Source: Alkalimonas mucilaginosa (GTDB lineage: Bacteria > Pseudomonadota > Gammaproteobacteria > Enterobacterales > Alteromonadaceae). Taken from it: a stretch of DNA of 64,000 nt. A program made the position numbers and the translations under genes. Shown here piece by piece: positions 18,101 to 25,700 of this stretch (positions within the stretch are counted from its first letter, which is position 1; each line of letters starts with the position of its first letter). The notes under the pieces are model-generated. The model searched no databases. It had not been told where the DNA came from and was given only the letters and a program-made list of their open reading frames with translations. The stretch lies in NCBI RefSeq assembly GCF_036327005.1, contig NZ_JAUGZK010000001.1, forward strand, positions 124,001 to 188,000, in the 5' to 3' direction.

Positions 18101-19623
18101 TGCTGAGCACTGTTACCGGCAGCATCGGTTACGGTAATGGTGATGGTGGACGTGCCGGTATCAGCCCCTGTAATGGAGACGGTGCGATTGGCTCCGCTTC
18201 CTCCCAATACTACATTGGCTAGCGGCACGGCAATGGTATTGGAGGATGCCCGGTTAACCGACAGGCTGCCGGCAGCTGTCAGGTTATCGGCTATGGTAAA
18301 GCCCAGCACAGCAGTGGATTGGCCGACACCGACCGTTTGATTGGCGATGGCCGTGATGGAAGGAGGCATGGTATCCACCAAAACACCCGTTGTATTACCC
18401 ACACTGTTCAGGGTTACATTCAGGTTGTTGCCTGCGTTGTCCCGAATGGTGCCACCATTGAGCTGTAAAGTGCTTACTTCTATGCCATCCAGATCGTTAT
18501 CGCCTGCCTGCACCGTGTAACGAAACATCACGGCTGTGGTGCCGCTGCCACTCAGGTAGCTGGCGAAGCGGCTGGTACCGCCGATATCCAGAGTGATGCG
18601 GGGCGTCCCGCCCATCGTATTTACCGTAAGGGCTTCAGAGGCATTGAGGGTGAAGTCCAGTGAGTGTCCTGTGCTGTAGATGTCGGAAGGAGGCACAGCT
18701 ACAGAGTTCACGACAGGAGGAACATCATCCAGTACCGTGATGGTGAAGGCTTTCGCAAAGGTATTGGCGGCACTGTCGGTGGTGCGAATCCGCACGCTGT
18801 AATCACCAGCGGCCATAGCAGCTGCATTGTTGGTGCGCAACTGGCTGCCGCTGATATTAAATTGAGCATTGTGGTTATCACCAACACCGGCAACCAATTG
18901 GTAGCTGTGGATATCGCCATCATCCGGATCGACGCTGCTTAAGTTGCCAACCACGGCATTGACGCCGCCACTTTGGGCTACACTGCTGCTGCTTAGCAGA
19001 ATATCGGTGGGTGGATCATTGGCGGCGGGAGCATCCTCCATCACCAGTTGGAATAACAGATCGTGAAGCGAGTCTTGGGTTTCATCGATATAAAATGAGC
19101 CGCCGGCATAAGGTGCAGCCACCCCGTTAAAAGCAAAATTTGTAAAACCCAAAAAGATATTAGTCCCGCCACCAGCAAAATAAAAAGTATAAGGCTCGTT
19201 GTTACTAAGGTTAAAGTTTGCGTCACTCATAGGGATAATGGAGTAATCATTTAGCCCTGTGGCTGCATGTAGCGAACTAGTACTGAAAGTAAAAGTCCCC
19301 AGGACAGTACCGATTAGCCCATCGCCCTGATACAGAGTTAGAGTTAGCTCATCAATAGCTAAGTTCTGATACCATGAAGACCCATATAGGCTCAGCAATC
19401 GCAACTCTTTAATACGGCCATCTCTGCAGGCAGTAAAGCTCTGACCTGAAGGGGATTGACGAAGCTCCATGCTCTCCGTTTCGGAGGGATCATTAACCGT
19501 GGAAGTAATGGTACATTCAGCCGCATGCAGGTTGCTTGAGAGCAGCACCGTACACAGCAGAACAAGCAGAGCGCTAAAATGTGTTAGGGTTGTCGGGGTT
19601 TTGCTGAATAAGAGTGACCACAT
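14548..19623 (-). CDS. 1691-residue repeat-rich surface protein fused to an outer-membrane beta-barrel
   Basis: Large exported protein. A signal peptide (about 1-34, ending LHAA) is followed by an unassigned N-terminal domain (about 35-200) and a cadherin-like segment (203-299). Two Ig-like segments (about 303-515) and four InlB/Listeria-Bacteroides-type repeats (519-765) follow, then further beta-rich domains. A choice-of-anchor-U-like region (about 1130-1320, with EDGGPNDDDGRAN) and two more InlB-type repeats (1329-1450) come next. Residues 1458-1478 form a Ser/Gly-rich, hydrophobic, then Arg-Arg segment like a GlyGly-CTERM sorting tail. Directly after it, MLTASLLLLPITVFSQ (from 1492) looks like a second signal peptide, leading a 185-residue OmpA-like barrel ending in aromatic Phe. 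AAGGA precedes the ATG. Function unknown; adhesion is plausible. Confidence 0.85.
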   Translation of the reverse strand: MWSLLFSKTPTTLTHFSALLVLLCTVLLSSNLHAAECTITSTVNDPSETESMELRQSPSGQSFTACRDGRIKELRLLSLYGSSWYQNLAIDELTLTLYQGDGLIGTVLGTFTFSTSSLHAATGLNDYSIIPMSDANFNLSNNEPYTFYFAGGGTNIFLGFTNFAFNGVAAPYAGGSFYIDETQDSLHDLLFQLVMEDAPAANDPPTDILLSSSSVAQSGGVNAVVGNLSSVDPDDGDIHSYQLVAGVGDNHNAQFNISGSQLRTNNAAAMAAGDYSVRIRTTDSAANTFAKAFTITVLDDVPPVVNSVAVPPSDIYSTGHSLDFTLNASEALTVNTMGGTPRITLDIGGTSRFASYLSGSGTTAVMFRYTVQAGDNDLDGIEVSTLQLNGGTIRDNAGNNLNVTLNSVGNTTGVLVDTMPPSITAIANQTVGVGQSTAVLGFTIADNLTAAGSLSVNRASSNTIAVPLANVVLGGSGANRTVSITGADTGTSTITITVTDAAGNSAQQAFQVEVTPPSYTVNFVDWDGTVLKTETVSHGSSATAPANPSRTGYSFTGWSPGDFSNITADTTITAQYSINSYTLTFDSAGGSAVAAITQEFGSAITPPANPSRTGYQFAGWNPAIPATMPAANQTLTAQWTAESYTVNFVDWDATVLKTEVVNHGSGATAPANPIRPGYTFTGWSPSDFSVITTDTTITAQYNEASYTLTFDSAGGSAVAAITANFGTDITPPEPPSREGFVFVGWQPELPATMPAEDRLLTAQWEQSRFQVSASIHGEGSITPASQQIDFGNSASFTLSVAEDTFVQIDSNCAAARSGNQVITAAIKADCDISLTIHLAITLEVEDSSPAASQETRRFRLSNGAGEQVLSALQQTRSGTTDFLDLADAATLLTMQDDGSYLFTAERTGRYSFEFTDSVSGEQVMVSFDVLPFIAFTSASQPVQQNVPAQLSIWLSDEPIDYPVQVQVQGNQANVASHFELNAIDNLRRAYTITATSGDAGNISLQDSNLTQALLGSPHHHHLLVQTAPLPLALDATVMQAGTAGLVVQRSGGLVELSATELSGIAADYNWQGAGLEITQSGATASFDPSSLATGRHYLQLTAEAGDRLGELELALNVIADCPVADCSNSGISGIPSSQNQFSNQPNRLPLCPQGHGNNRVAQCQGQAVLFAEIPGLYQLTLGLHSEFESWQSGQFGLALREGSLNDTGFRQLGFLVNLDVVGLQSPGESVPVAIPLPAGQSIPANAVWRKLVNGRWQNFVEDNANRIDSAPRNALGNCPVVSSDNWRSGLNQGDSCIRLTIEDGGPNDDDGRANSVIRDPGVLAQQQMASVSFDSSGGSEVATITALVGSALTAPEPPSREGYTFTGWLPEFPATMPEDDVQLTAQWQINQYVIRFDVDGGQAIPDLLLDFGATISEPTATRSGYTFSGWSPALPTTMPAQDLQVKAQWQPSSVTVTSSGSSLGFVSAILLVVFVMLRRYHQNNRLRSGLKMLTASLLLLPITVFSQDWYLGVQGGEAKNHSSGHLASAVERKLNAAGVTGTVTLESNSDKAYRLFAGYRWNHWLATEFGWLDLGEAVLHYDGLPENQPQATLKAQPQRGRGAELSMVGSFALNELWQPYVRLALFDNRSRYRFEGTAAQSAERRHRIRLGAEFGIGYQLNTQLQLSAAAAHYNTEHFNTRMWSLGLRYSF
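17320..18069 (-). repeat. Two tandem 375-bp coding repeats (InlB-type units)
   Basis: Residues 519-643 and 644-768 of the large surface protein are imperfect copies of one 125-residue block made of two InlB-type units (VNFVDWD... and YTLTFDSAGG...). The copies occupy 17695-18069 and 17320-17694 and are similar at DNA level too. A fifth and sixth diverged unit lie at residues 1329-1450. Confidence 0.85.
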
Positions 19624-19642
19624 AGCGCTATATCCTTTTTAC

Positions 19643-19656
19643 TGAACAATCGTTCA
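19643..19656 (-). promoter_or_regulatory. Inverted repeat upstream of the large surface-protein gene
   Basis: TGAAC-N4-GTTCA, 20 bases before the start codon, in the expected leader or promoter region. The layout resembles operators of TetR-type repressors. No regulator gene is adjacent. Confidence 0.35.
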
Positions 19657-19710
19657 TCATGAACCATGAAAGCATCTAAGGTGGAGCCTGGGTAAGGCAA
19701 TACCTTTTGG

Positions 19711-20307
19711 CTAGCTACGGCTTGGGTAAATCCCCTGCAGTGCAATAATAAAACTCACTGCCGTATAAGGTTGCATCAGGCTGACAGGGGCTCCTGCGCC
19801 TGCGTTGCCACTGCTGCCTTTCAGCTCGACAGCGGCATTCCCGCTCATTGGCTTTAAAGTAGTGTTGGGGGAGCTGCTGTAAGCATTGGTCGCATTAAAG
19901 CCAGACATTATTTTGGCCGGCACCACAGTTTCACCCGGCGTACTGGCATTGGCAGCTTCACTGGATGCTTGCTGTGCAATGGTAACGGCTGCGGTTGCAT
20001 GCAAATCAATGGCGTGGCTGTGTGGAGGCATCTGTGCTGGTGTTAGGCTCTGCTGCTCTTGGCCCCCGCTTTGGCCGACCTGAAAATGACTAAAACCAGG
20101 GCTTTGGCCGGCACTAATGGGCACGCGTCCTTGCAAGTTAGGAAGTTTGAATGTCGTGGTGCCATTACCACCATAAGAGGTGCCTAAAATTGAAAAAAGC
20201 GCGGTATTGCTACTGATAGCAAGCTCCTGGCCGGCACAAAAAGCCCAGCCCTCAGGGGCATAGTTACCAGCAAACATCCGTATTTCACCCAAATAGGCTT
20301 CAATCAT
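19711..20307 (-). CDS. Phage tail-collar domain protein (microcystin-dependent-protein type)
   Basis: A 198-residue protein starting MIEAYLGEIRMFAGNYAPEGW, the hallmark start of the tail-collar family. LFSILGTSYGGNG and FKLPNLQGRVPISAG follow, with PPHSHAI and a C-terminal PYTAVSFIIALQGIYPSR. In phages this domain is part of the short tail fibre; chromosomal stand-alone copies are common and their role is not settled. The ATG at 20307 follows AAGGAGT; the frame is open further upstream without a ribosome site. No other phage gene is near. It lies on the same strand as the large surface-protein gene, 87 bases upstream of it. Confidence 0.88.
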   Translation of the reverse strand: MIEAYLGEIRMFAGNYAPEGWAFCAGQELAISSNTALFSILGTSYGGNGTTTFKLPNLQGRVPISAGQSPGFSHFQVGQSGGQEQQSLTPAQMPPHSHAIDLHATAAVTIAQQASSEAANASTPGETVVPAKIMSGFNATNAYSSSPNTTLKPMSGNAAVELKGSSGNAGAGAPVSLMQPYTAVSFIIALQGIYPSRS

Positions 20308-20524
20308 GAATGACTCCTTAGTCGTGGTAAAACTCTGCAACACAATTTGGCAGGTTATAAAGTTAGTCATAGACCAAGCGAAAAAAATAAACCTGATAAA
20401 TCTCTGATAAATATTTTTTCAGCACAACAATGGGGGCTGCTGCTTGGTGGACCGTGTTATTGCTTCAAAGTTGGGCTTACTTCTGTTCTAATATTGCGCG
20501 ATGATTCAATGGGTAGAAAACACA

Positions 20525-21334
20525 ATGGCAAAAATAGGAATTTTTGGTGCCAACGGCCGGATGGGGCGTGCTTTGGTGCAGGTCTGTCATGAGCAGCAGT
20601 TGGATTTAGCTGCTGCTACAGTGCGGGCTGGATCCAGTTGGTTGGGACAGGATGCCGGTGAACTAGCCGGTTGTGGCCGCTTTGGTTTGCCGCTGGTGGC
20701 TACTTCTGCCGAAGCGGTGCAAAGTGCCGATGTCTGGGTGGACTTCACTATGCCTGAGCCGATGCTGGAGCATCTGTCCCTGGCCGTTGCAGCCCAAAAA
20801 GCGATGGTGATTGGGGTTACCGGCCTGACGGATGCGCAATATCAGCGCGTGCAGCAGGCCAGCACGCAAATCCCGGTCGTTTGGGCTCCTAATATGAGTG
20901 TGGGAGTTAACTTATTGCTGCATCTGGTGCAAACTGCGGCCAAAGTGATGGGGCAAACGGCAGATATCGAAATCATTGAAGCACACCATCGTTTTAAAAA
21001 AGATGCGCCGTCCGGCACGGCCATGGCCATTGGTGCCAGCATTGCAAAAACGCTTGGGCGCGATCTCGCAGACTGCGCTGTCTATGGCCGGGAAGGCATG
21101 ACTGGCGAACGGGAGCACAACACCATAGGTTTTGCTACGGTTCGTGGTGGCGACATAATTGGCGATCATACTGCACTCTTTGCTGATTTAGGCGAAAGAT
21201 TAGAAATAACTCACAAAGCAAGTAGCCGAATCACCTTCGCACAAGGTGCTATCAGGGCTGCCGTCTGGTTGCAAAATAAACAGCCTGGACTTTATTCCAT
21301 GCAACAAGTGCTTGGATTGGCAGAGTTGAATTAA
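20525..21334 (+). CDS. dapB: 4-hydroxy-tetrahydrodipicolinate reductase
   Basis: NAD(P)H-dependent reductase of the diaminopimelate/lysine pathway, 269 residues. The nucleotide-binding loop is IGIFGANGRMGRAL and the active-site segment is EAHHRFKKDAPSGTAMAIG. The ATG at 20525 is chosen because the family starts a few residues before the GxxGxxG loop; an in-frame ATG at 20501 has no better ribosome site, so the start is uncertain by 8 residues. It precedes carAB, as in related genomes where dnaJ and dapB are adjacent; here about 12 kb of accessory genes separate them. Confidence 0.96.
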   Translation: MAKIGIFGANGRMGRALVQVCHEQQLDLAAATVRAGSSWLGQDAGELAGCGRFGLPLVATSAEAVQSADVWVDFTMPEPMLEHLSLAVAAQKAMVIGVTGLTDAQYQRVQQASTQIPVVWAPNMSVGVNLLLHLVQTAAKVMGQTADIEIIEAHHRFKKDAPSGTAMAIGASIAKTLGRDLADCAVYGREGMTGEREHNTIGFATVRGGDIIGDHTALFADLGERLEITHKASSRITFAQGAIRAAVWLQNKQPGLYSMQQVLGLAELN

Positions 21335-21400
21335 GTTTTTGCTGTTTAGTTACTAAAAAGCACTGAAAGTGATTGTTTTCCACAAACTTCAAAAAAGCAT

Positions 21401-21429
21401 TAGACGTATCAGCCAAGTTGACATAAAAT
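21401..21429 (+). promoter_or_regulatory. Candidate sigma-70 promoter of the carAB leader
   Basis: TAGACG (21401-21406), a 17-base spacer, TAAAAT (21424-21429). Predicted start near 21436, giving a leader of about 150 bases that contains a short ORF and a terminator. A TTGACA at 21418 has no matching -10 and was not used. Confidence 0.5.
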
Positions 21430-21450
21430 ATCGAGAATTTGCCTGGGCGA

Positions 21451-21467
21451 ATTGAGAGTCTCTCAAT
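21451..21467 (+). repeat. Palindrome in the carA leader
   Basis: ATTGAGAG-T-CTCTCAAT, perfect, 12 bases before the leader ORF start. As RNA it could form a short pause hairpin; as DNA it could be an operator. Confidence 0.5.
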
Positions 21468-21478
21468 GTGGGGTAGGT

Positions 21479-21592
21479 ATGCAGTTAATTAGCATATTTA
21501 TTCTGTTTTGGGCTGCTAGTTGCTTTGGATTAAAAACGGGTGTTGAACGAACAGGTTTAAGCCCGTTTTTTGCTGTTTGGAGGTTATTTTGA
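21479..21592 (+). CDS. Candidate carA leader peptide (37 codons) running through an attenuator
   Basis: ATG at 21479, preceded by GGGGTAGG, reads 37 codons rich in Phe, Leu and Ile (starting MQLISIFILFWAASC) and stops with TGA at 21590-21592. That stop overlaps the carA start codon. The message before the hairpin is U-rich, and the terminator at 21532-21571 lies inside the ORF. This is the arrangement of the E. coli pyrBI leader, where translation through the terminator prevents termination when UTP is low. The peptide itself need have no function. It is read by eye and unproven. Confidence 0.5.
   Translation: MQLISIFILFWAASCFGLKTGVERTGLSPFFAVWRLF
21532..21571 (+). terminator. Intrinsic terminator/attenuator just before carA
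   Basis: Outer stem AAAAACGGG (21532-21540) / CCCGTTTTT (21562-21570), inner stem TTGAAC (21543-21548) / GTTTAA (21555-21560), six-base loop, then a T-run. It ends 8 bases before the carA ribosome site and 200 bases after dapB, so it controls read-through into carAB rather than simply ending dapB. Confidence 0.82.
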
Positions 21593-22719
21593 CGACGTCT
21601 GCCTTGCTGGTTTTAGAAGATGGCACTGTATTTCATGGTACGGCCATCGGTGCCGAAGGAGTTTCAGTCGGAGAGGTGGTATTCAATACCTCGATGACCG
21701 GGTATCAGGAGATCTTAACCGATCCCTCCTATGCTGAACAAATGGTCACTTTGACCAACCCGCACATTGGCAACACCGGCACCAATGATGAAGATGAAGA
21801 ATCCAGCCGGATCTGGGCCAAAGGCCTGATTATTCGTGACCTCCCGCTGTTAGCCAGCAACTTCCGCAATCAGACATCACTCTCCGATTATTTAAAACAG
21901 CGTGGTATTTTAGGTATTGCCGATATCGATACCCGCAAGCTCACCCGTATTTTACGTGAAAAAGGTGCTTTAAATGGTTGCCTGATGGCGGGTGTTGAAC
22001 TGGATACCGCGCAAGCCCTGGCTCAGGCAAAGGCCTTCCCTGGCCTTAAAGGCATGGACCTTGCCAAAGAAGTCACAGTCGCCGAGCCCTACAGTTGGAC
22101 TGAAGGCAGTTGGCAACTGGGCAAAGGTTTTGTCAAACCGGAATCGACCCCCTTTCATGTAGTGGCTTACGATTACGGTGTAAAACGCAATATTTTGCGG
22201 ATGTTGGTTGACCGAGGCTGTCGTTTGACGGTGGTGCCTGCGCAGACACCGGCCAGCGAGGTGCTGGCGCTGAATCCGGATGGCATTTTCTTATCGAATG
22301 GCCCTGGCGATCCAGCGCCTTGCGACTACGCCATTAACGCCATCAAAGCATTGCTGGCGACCGATCTGCCTATTTTTGGCATCTGTCTTGGTCACCAGTT
22401 GTTGGCATTAGCCAGTGGTGCTAAAACCACCAAAATGAAATTTGGTCACCATGGCGGTAACCACCCGGTACAAAACCTCGATAACAACAAAGTGATGATC
22501 ACGGCGCAGAACCATGGATTTGCGGTGGAAGAGGACGGCATGCCAGCCAATTTACGGGCAACCCATAAATCCTTGTTTGATGGCAGCTTGCAAGGTATTC
22601 ACCGCACTGACAAGCCAGCGTTCAGTTTTCAGGGGCACCCGGAAGCGAGCCCGGGGCCACACGATGCGGCCGAGTTGTTCGATCACTTTATCGATCTGAT
22701 GCGTCAGCGTCAGCACTAA
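21589..22719 (+). CDS. carA: Carbamoyl-phosphate synthase small (glutaminase) subunit
   Basis: Hydrolyses glutamine and passes ammonia to CarB, which makes carbamoyl phosphate for pyrimidines and arginine. It is 376 residues. The N-terminal domain begins SALLVLEDGTVFHG. The class I amidotransferase domain has the nucleophile Cys in FGICLGHQLLA and the His-x-Glu pair in FQGHPEASPGPHD. The start is TTG at 21589: GGAGG lies 5 bases upstream and the protein then aligns with CarA starts. The leader ORF stop overlaps this codon, suggesting coupling. The attenuator upstream implies pyrimidine-dependent control. Confidence 0.97.
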   Translation: MTTSALLVLEDGTVFHGTAIGAEGVSVGEVVFNTSMTGYQEILTDPSYAEQMVTLTNPHIGNTGTNDEDEESSRIWAKGLIIRDLPLLASNFRNQTSLSDYLKQRGILGIADIDTRKLTRILREKGALNGCLMAGVELDTAQALAQAKAFPGLKGMDLAKEVTVAEPYSWTEGSWQLGKGFVKPESTPFHVVAYDYGVKRNILRMLVDRGCRLTVVPAQTPASEVLALNPDGIFLSNGPGDPAPCDYAINAIKALLATDLPIFGICLGHQLLALASGAKTTKMKFGHHGGNHPVQNLDNNKVMITAQNHGFAVEEDGMPANLRATHKSLFDGSLQGIHRTDKPAFSFQGHPEASPGPHDAAELFDHFIDLMRQRQH

Positions 22720-22751
22720 TTTCAGGCTAGCGAGGAAAGACAGAGTAAATT

Positions 22752-25700
22752 ATGCCAAAACGTACTGATTTAAAAAGCATTCTTATCCTTGGTGCCGGCC
22801 CTATTGTCATTGGCCAGGCCTGTGAATTTGACTACTCGGGCGCCCAGGCCTGCAAAGCCCTGCGCGAAGAGGGCTACCGGGTTATTCTGGTGAACTCCAA
22901 CCCTGCCACCATCATGACGGATCCTGAGATGGCCGATGCCACCTACATCGAGCCGATTCACTGGCAGGTGGTGGAAAAAATCATTGAAAAAGAACGGCCT
23001 TGTGCGGTGTTACCCACCATGGGCGGGCAAACAGCACTAAACTGTGCGCTGGATTTGGAGCGTCATGGTGTTCTTGAAAAATACAAGGTCGAAATGATTG
23101 GGGCGACCGCCGATGCCATCGACAAAGCGGAAGACCGCAGCCGCTTTGATAAAGCGATGCGTGCCATTGGTCTGGAATGCCCGCGCGCTGGCATGGCGCA
23201 CTCGATGGAAGAAGCTTATGCCGTGTTGGAAGACATTGGCTTCCCATGCATTATCCGCCCGTCCTTCACCATGGGGGGCTCTGGCGGTGGTATCGCATAC
23301 AATCGTGAAGAGTTTGAAGAAATCTGTACCCGTGGTCTGGATTTGTCGCCCACCAAAGAACTGCTGATTGACGAGTCACTGATTGGTTGGAAAGAGTATG
23401 AAATGGAAGTGGTGCGCGATAAAAACGATAACTGCATCATTGTCTGCTCGATTGAAAACTTTGATCCTATGGGCGTGCATACCGGCGACTCTATTACCGT
23501 TGCCCCTGCACAAACCCTGACCGATAAAGAATACCAACTGATGCGCAATGCCTCCTTGGCTGTGTTACGTGAGATTGGTGTAGAAACCGGCGGCTCCAAT
23601 GTGCAGTTTGGTATCAATCCGGAAGATGGCCGTATGGTCATTATTGAGATGAATCCGCGGGTTTCACGTTCCTCAGCTTTGGCTTCCAAAGCCACAGGTT
23701 TCCCTATTGCCAAAGTGGCTGCCAAACTGGCGGTTGGCTATACCCTGGATGAACTGGCCAATGAAATTACCGGTGGCATCACGCCGGCGTCATTTGAACC
23801 CAGCATTGATTACGTAGTGACCAAGGTACCGCGTTTTAATTTTGAAAAATTTGCTGGTGCCAATGATCGTTTAACTACCCAGATGAAATCGGTGGGTGAA
23901 GTAATGGCCATTGGCCGCAACCAGCAAGAGTCACTGCAAAAAGCCTTACGTGGCCTGGAAATTGGTGTCTCCGGGCTGGATCCAATCCAGGATCTAACCG
24001 CTGCCGATGCGAAAGAGCGCATTGTGCGTGAGCTGAAAGAACCAGGCGCACACCGCATCTGGTACATTGCTGATGCGTTTCGAATGGGCATGAGCCAGCA
24101 GGAAATTTTTGAGCTGACCAAGGTAGACCCCTGGTTCCTGGTACAAATTGAAGATTTGGTGCGCGAAGAGCAGACAATCCACGATGCTGGTTTCTCCGGC
24201 CTGGATGAAGCCAGCCTGCGTCGATACAAGCGCAAAGGTTTTGCCGATAAGCGCATCGCCGAGCTGCTGGGTGTCAGTGAAAATGAAGTGCGCAAAAAGC
24301 GCCATGGTTATGGTTTGCACCCGGTCTACAAAAGGGTGGATACCTGTGCCGCTGAGTTTGCTTCGAACACAGCTTACATGTACAGCAGCTACGATGAAGA
24401 GTGTGAGGCTGCGCCATCTAATCGCGATAAGATCATGATTTTAGGTGGTGGCCCGAATCGGATTGGTCAGGGTATTGAGTTTGACTATTGCTGTGTGCAT
24501 GCGGCCTTGGCACTGCGCGAAGACGGCTTCGAAACCATTATGGTGAACTGCAACCCGGAAACCGTTTCTACCGATTACGATACCTCTGATCGGTTGTATT
24601 TCGAGCCAATTACCCTGGAAGATGTGCTGGAAATTGTTGCCAAAGAACAACCGAAAGGGGTGATTGTGCAGTATGGCGGTCAAACGCCATTAAAGCTGGC
24701 GCGGGCACTGGAAGCTGCCGGCGTGCCTATTATCGGCACCTCGCCGGATGCGATTGACCGGGCGGAAGACCGCGAGCGCTTCCAGCAAGCGGTAGAGCGT
24801 CTTGGCCTGAAGCAACCGAAAAATGCCACAGTAACCAGCCTGGAAGAGGCGTTGCTGAAAGCCGGTGATATTGGTTTCCCAATGGTGGTACGTCCTTCCT
24901 ATGTGTTGGGTGGCCGGGCGATGGAAATTGTCTACGATGACATTGATTTAAAACGCTACATGACCGATGCGGTCAGTGTATCGAATGAAGCGCCGGTGCT
25001 GCTGGATAATTTCCTTGATGATGCCATTGAAGTGGATATCGATGCCATTTGTGATGGCAAAGAGGTCGTCATTGGCGGCATTATGGAGCATATCGAGCAG
25101 GCGGGCGTGCACTCAGGTGATTCGGCCTGTAGCTTGCCACCGCACAGCTTGTCTGCGGCTATTCAGGACGTGATGCGCGAGCAGGTGCGTAAATTGGCAC
25201 TGGAATTGGGCGTCGTCGGCCTGATGAATACCCAGTTTGCAGTGAAAGATGGGGAAGTCTACCTGATTGAGGTGAACCCGCGCGCTGCCCGGACCGTGCC
25301 TTTTGTCTCCAAAGCAACCGGCATTCAGATCGCCAAAGTAGGGGCACGCTGCATGGCCGGGCGTAGCCTGGCCGAGCAAGGGGTGACGAAGGAAGTGATT
25401 CCGCCCTATTTCTCGGTAAAAGAAGTGGTGATCCCTTTCAATAAATTCCCGGGTGTTGATCCTATCCTGGGCCCGGAAATGCGGTCTACCGGTGAAGTGA
25501 TGGGCGTTGGCGATACTTTTGAAGAAGCTTTTGCCAAGGCCGAGCTGGGCTGTGGTACCTTGATCCCAACCGGAGGCCGTGCTTTACTTTCGGTCCGTAA
25601 CAGCGATAAAGTGCGGGTGATTGAGCTAGCCAAACATATGTTGGCACTAGGTTTTGAGCTGGATGCTACCAAGGGCACTGCTGCCACATTACAACAGGCA

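Noticed and set aside
17326..18222. 298-codon plus-strand frame opposite the InlB repeats
   Set aside because: Antisense to a clear repeat protein; repeats create long open frames on both strands. No ribosome site or recognisable domain.
19711..20307. Prophage remnant
   Set aside because: Only one tail-collar gene, no integrase, capsid, other tail or lysis genes and no attachment repeats.
20392..20415. Near-direct repeat CTGATAAAT upstream of dapB
   Set aside because: Short AT-rich repeat of two units with no matching promoter geometry; not enough to call an operator.
21418..21423. TTGACA as -35 of the carA leader promoter
   Set aside because: No -10-like hexamer at 15-19 bases; the TAGACG/TAAAAT pair at 17-base spacing fits better.
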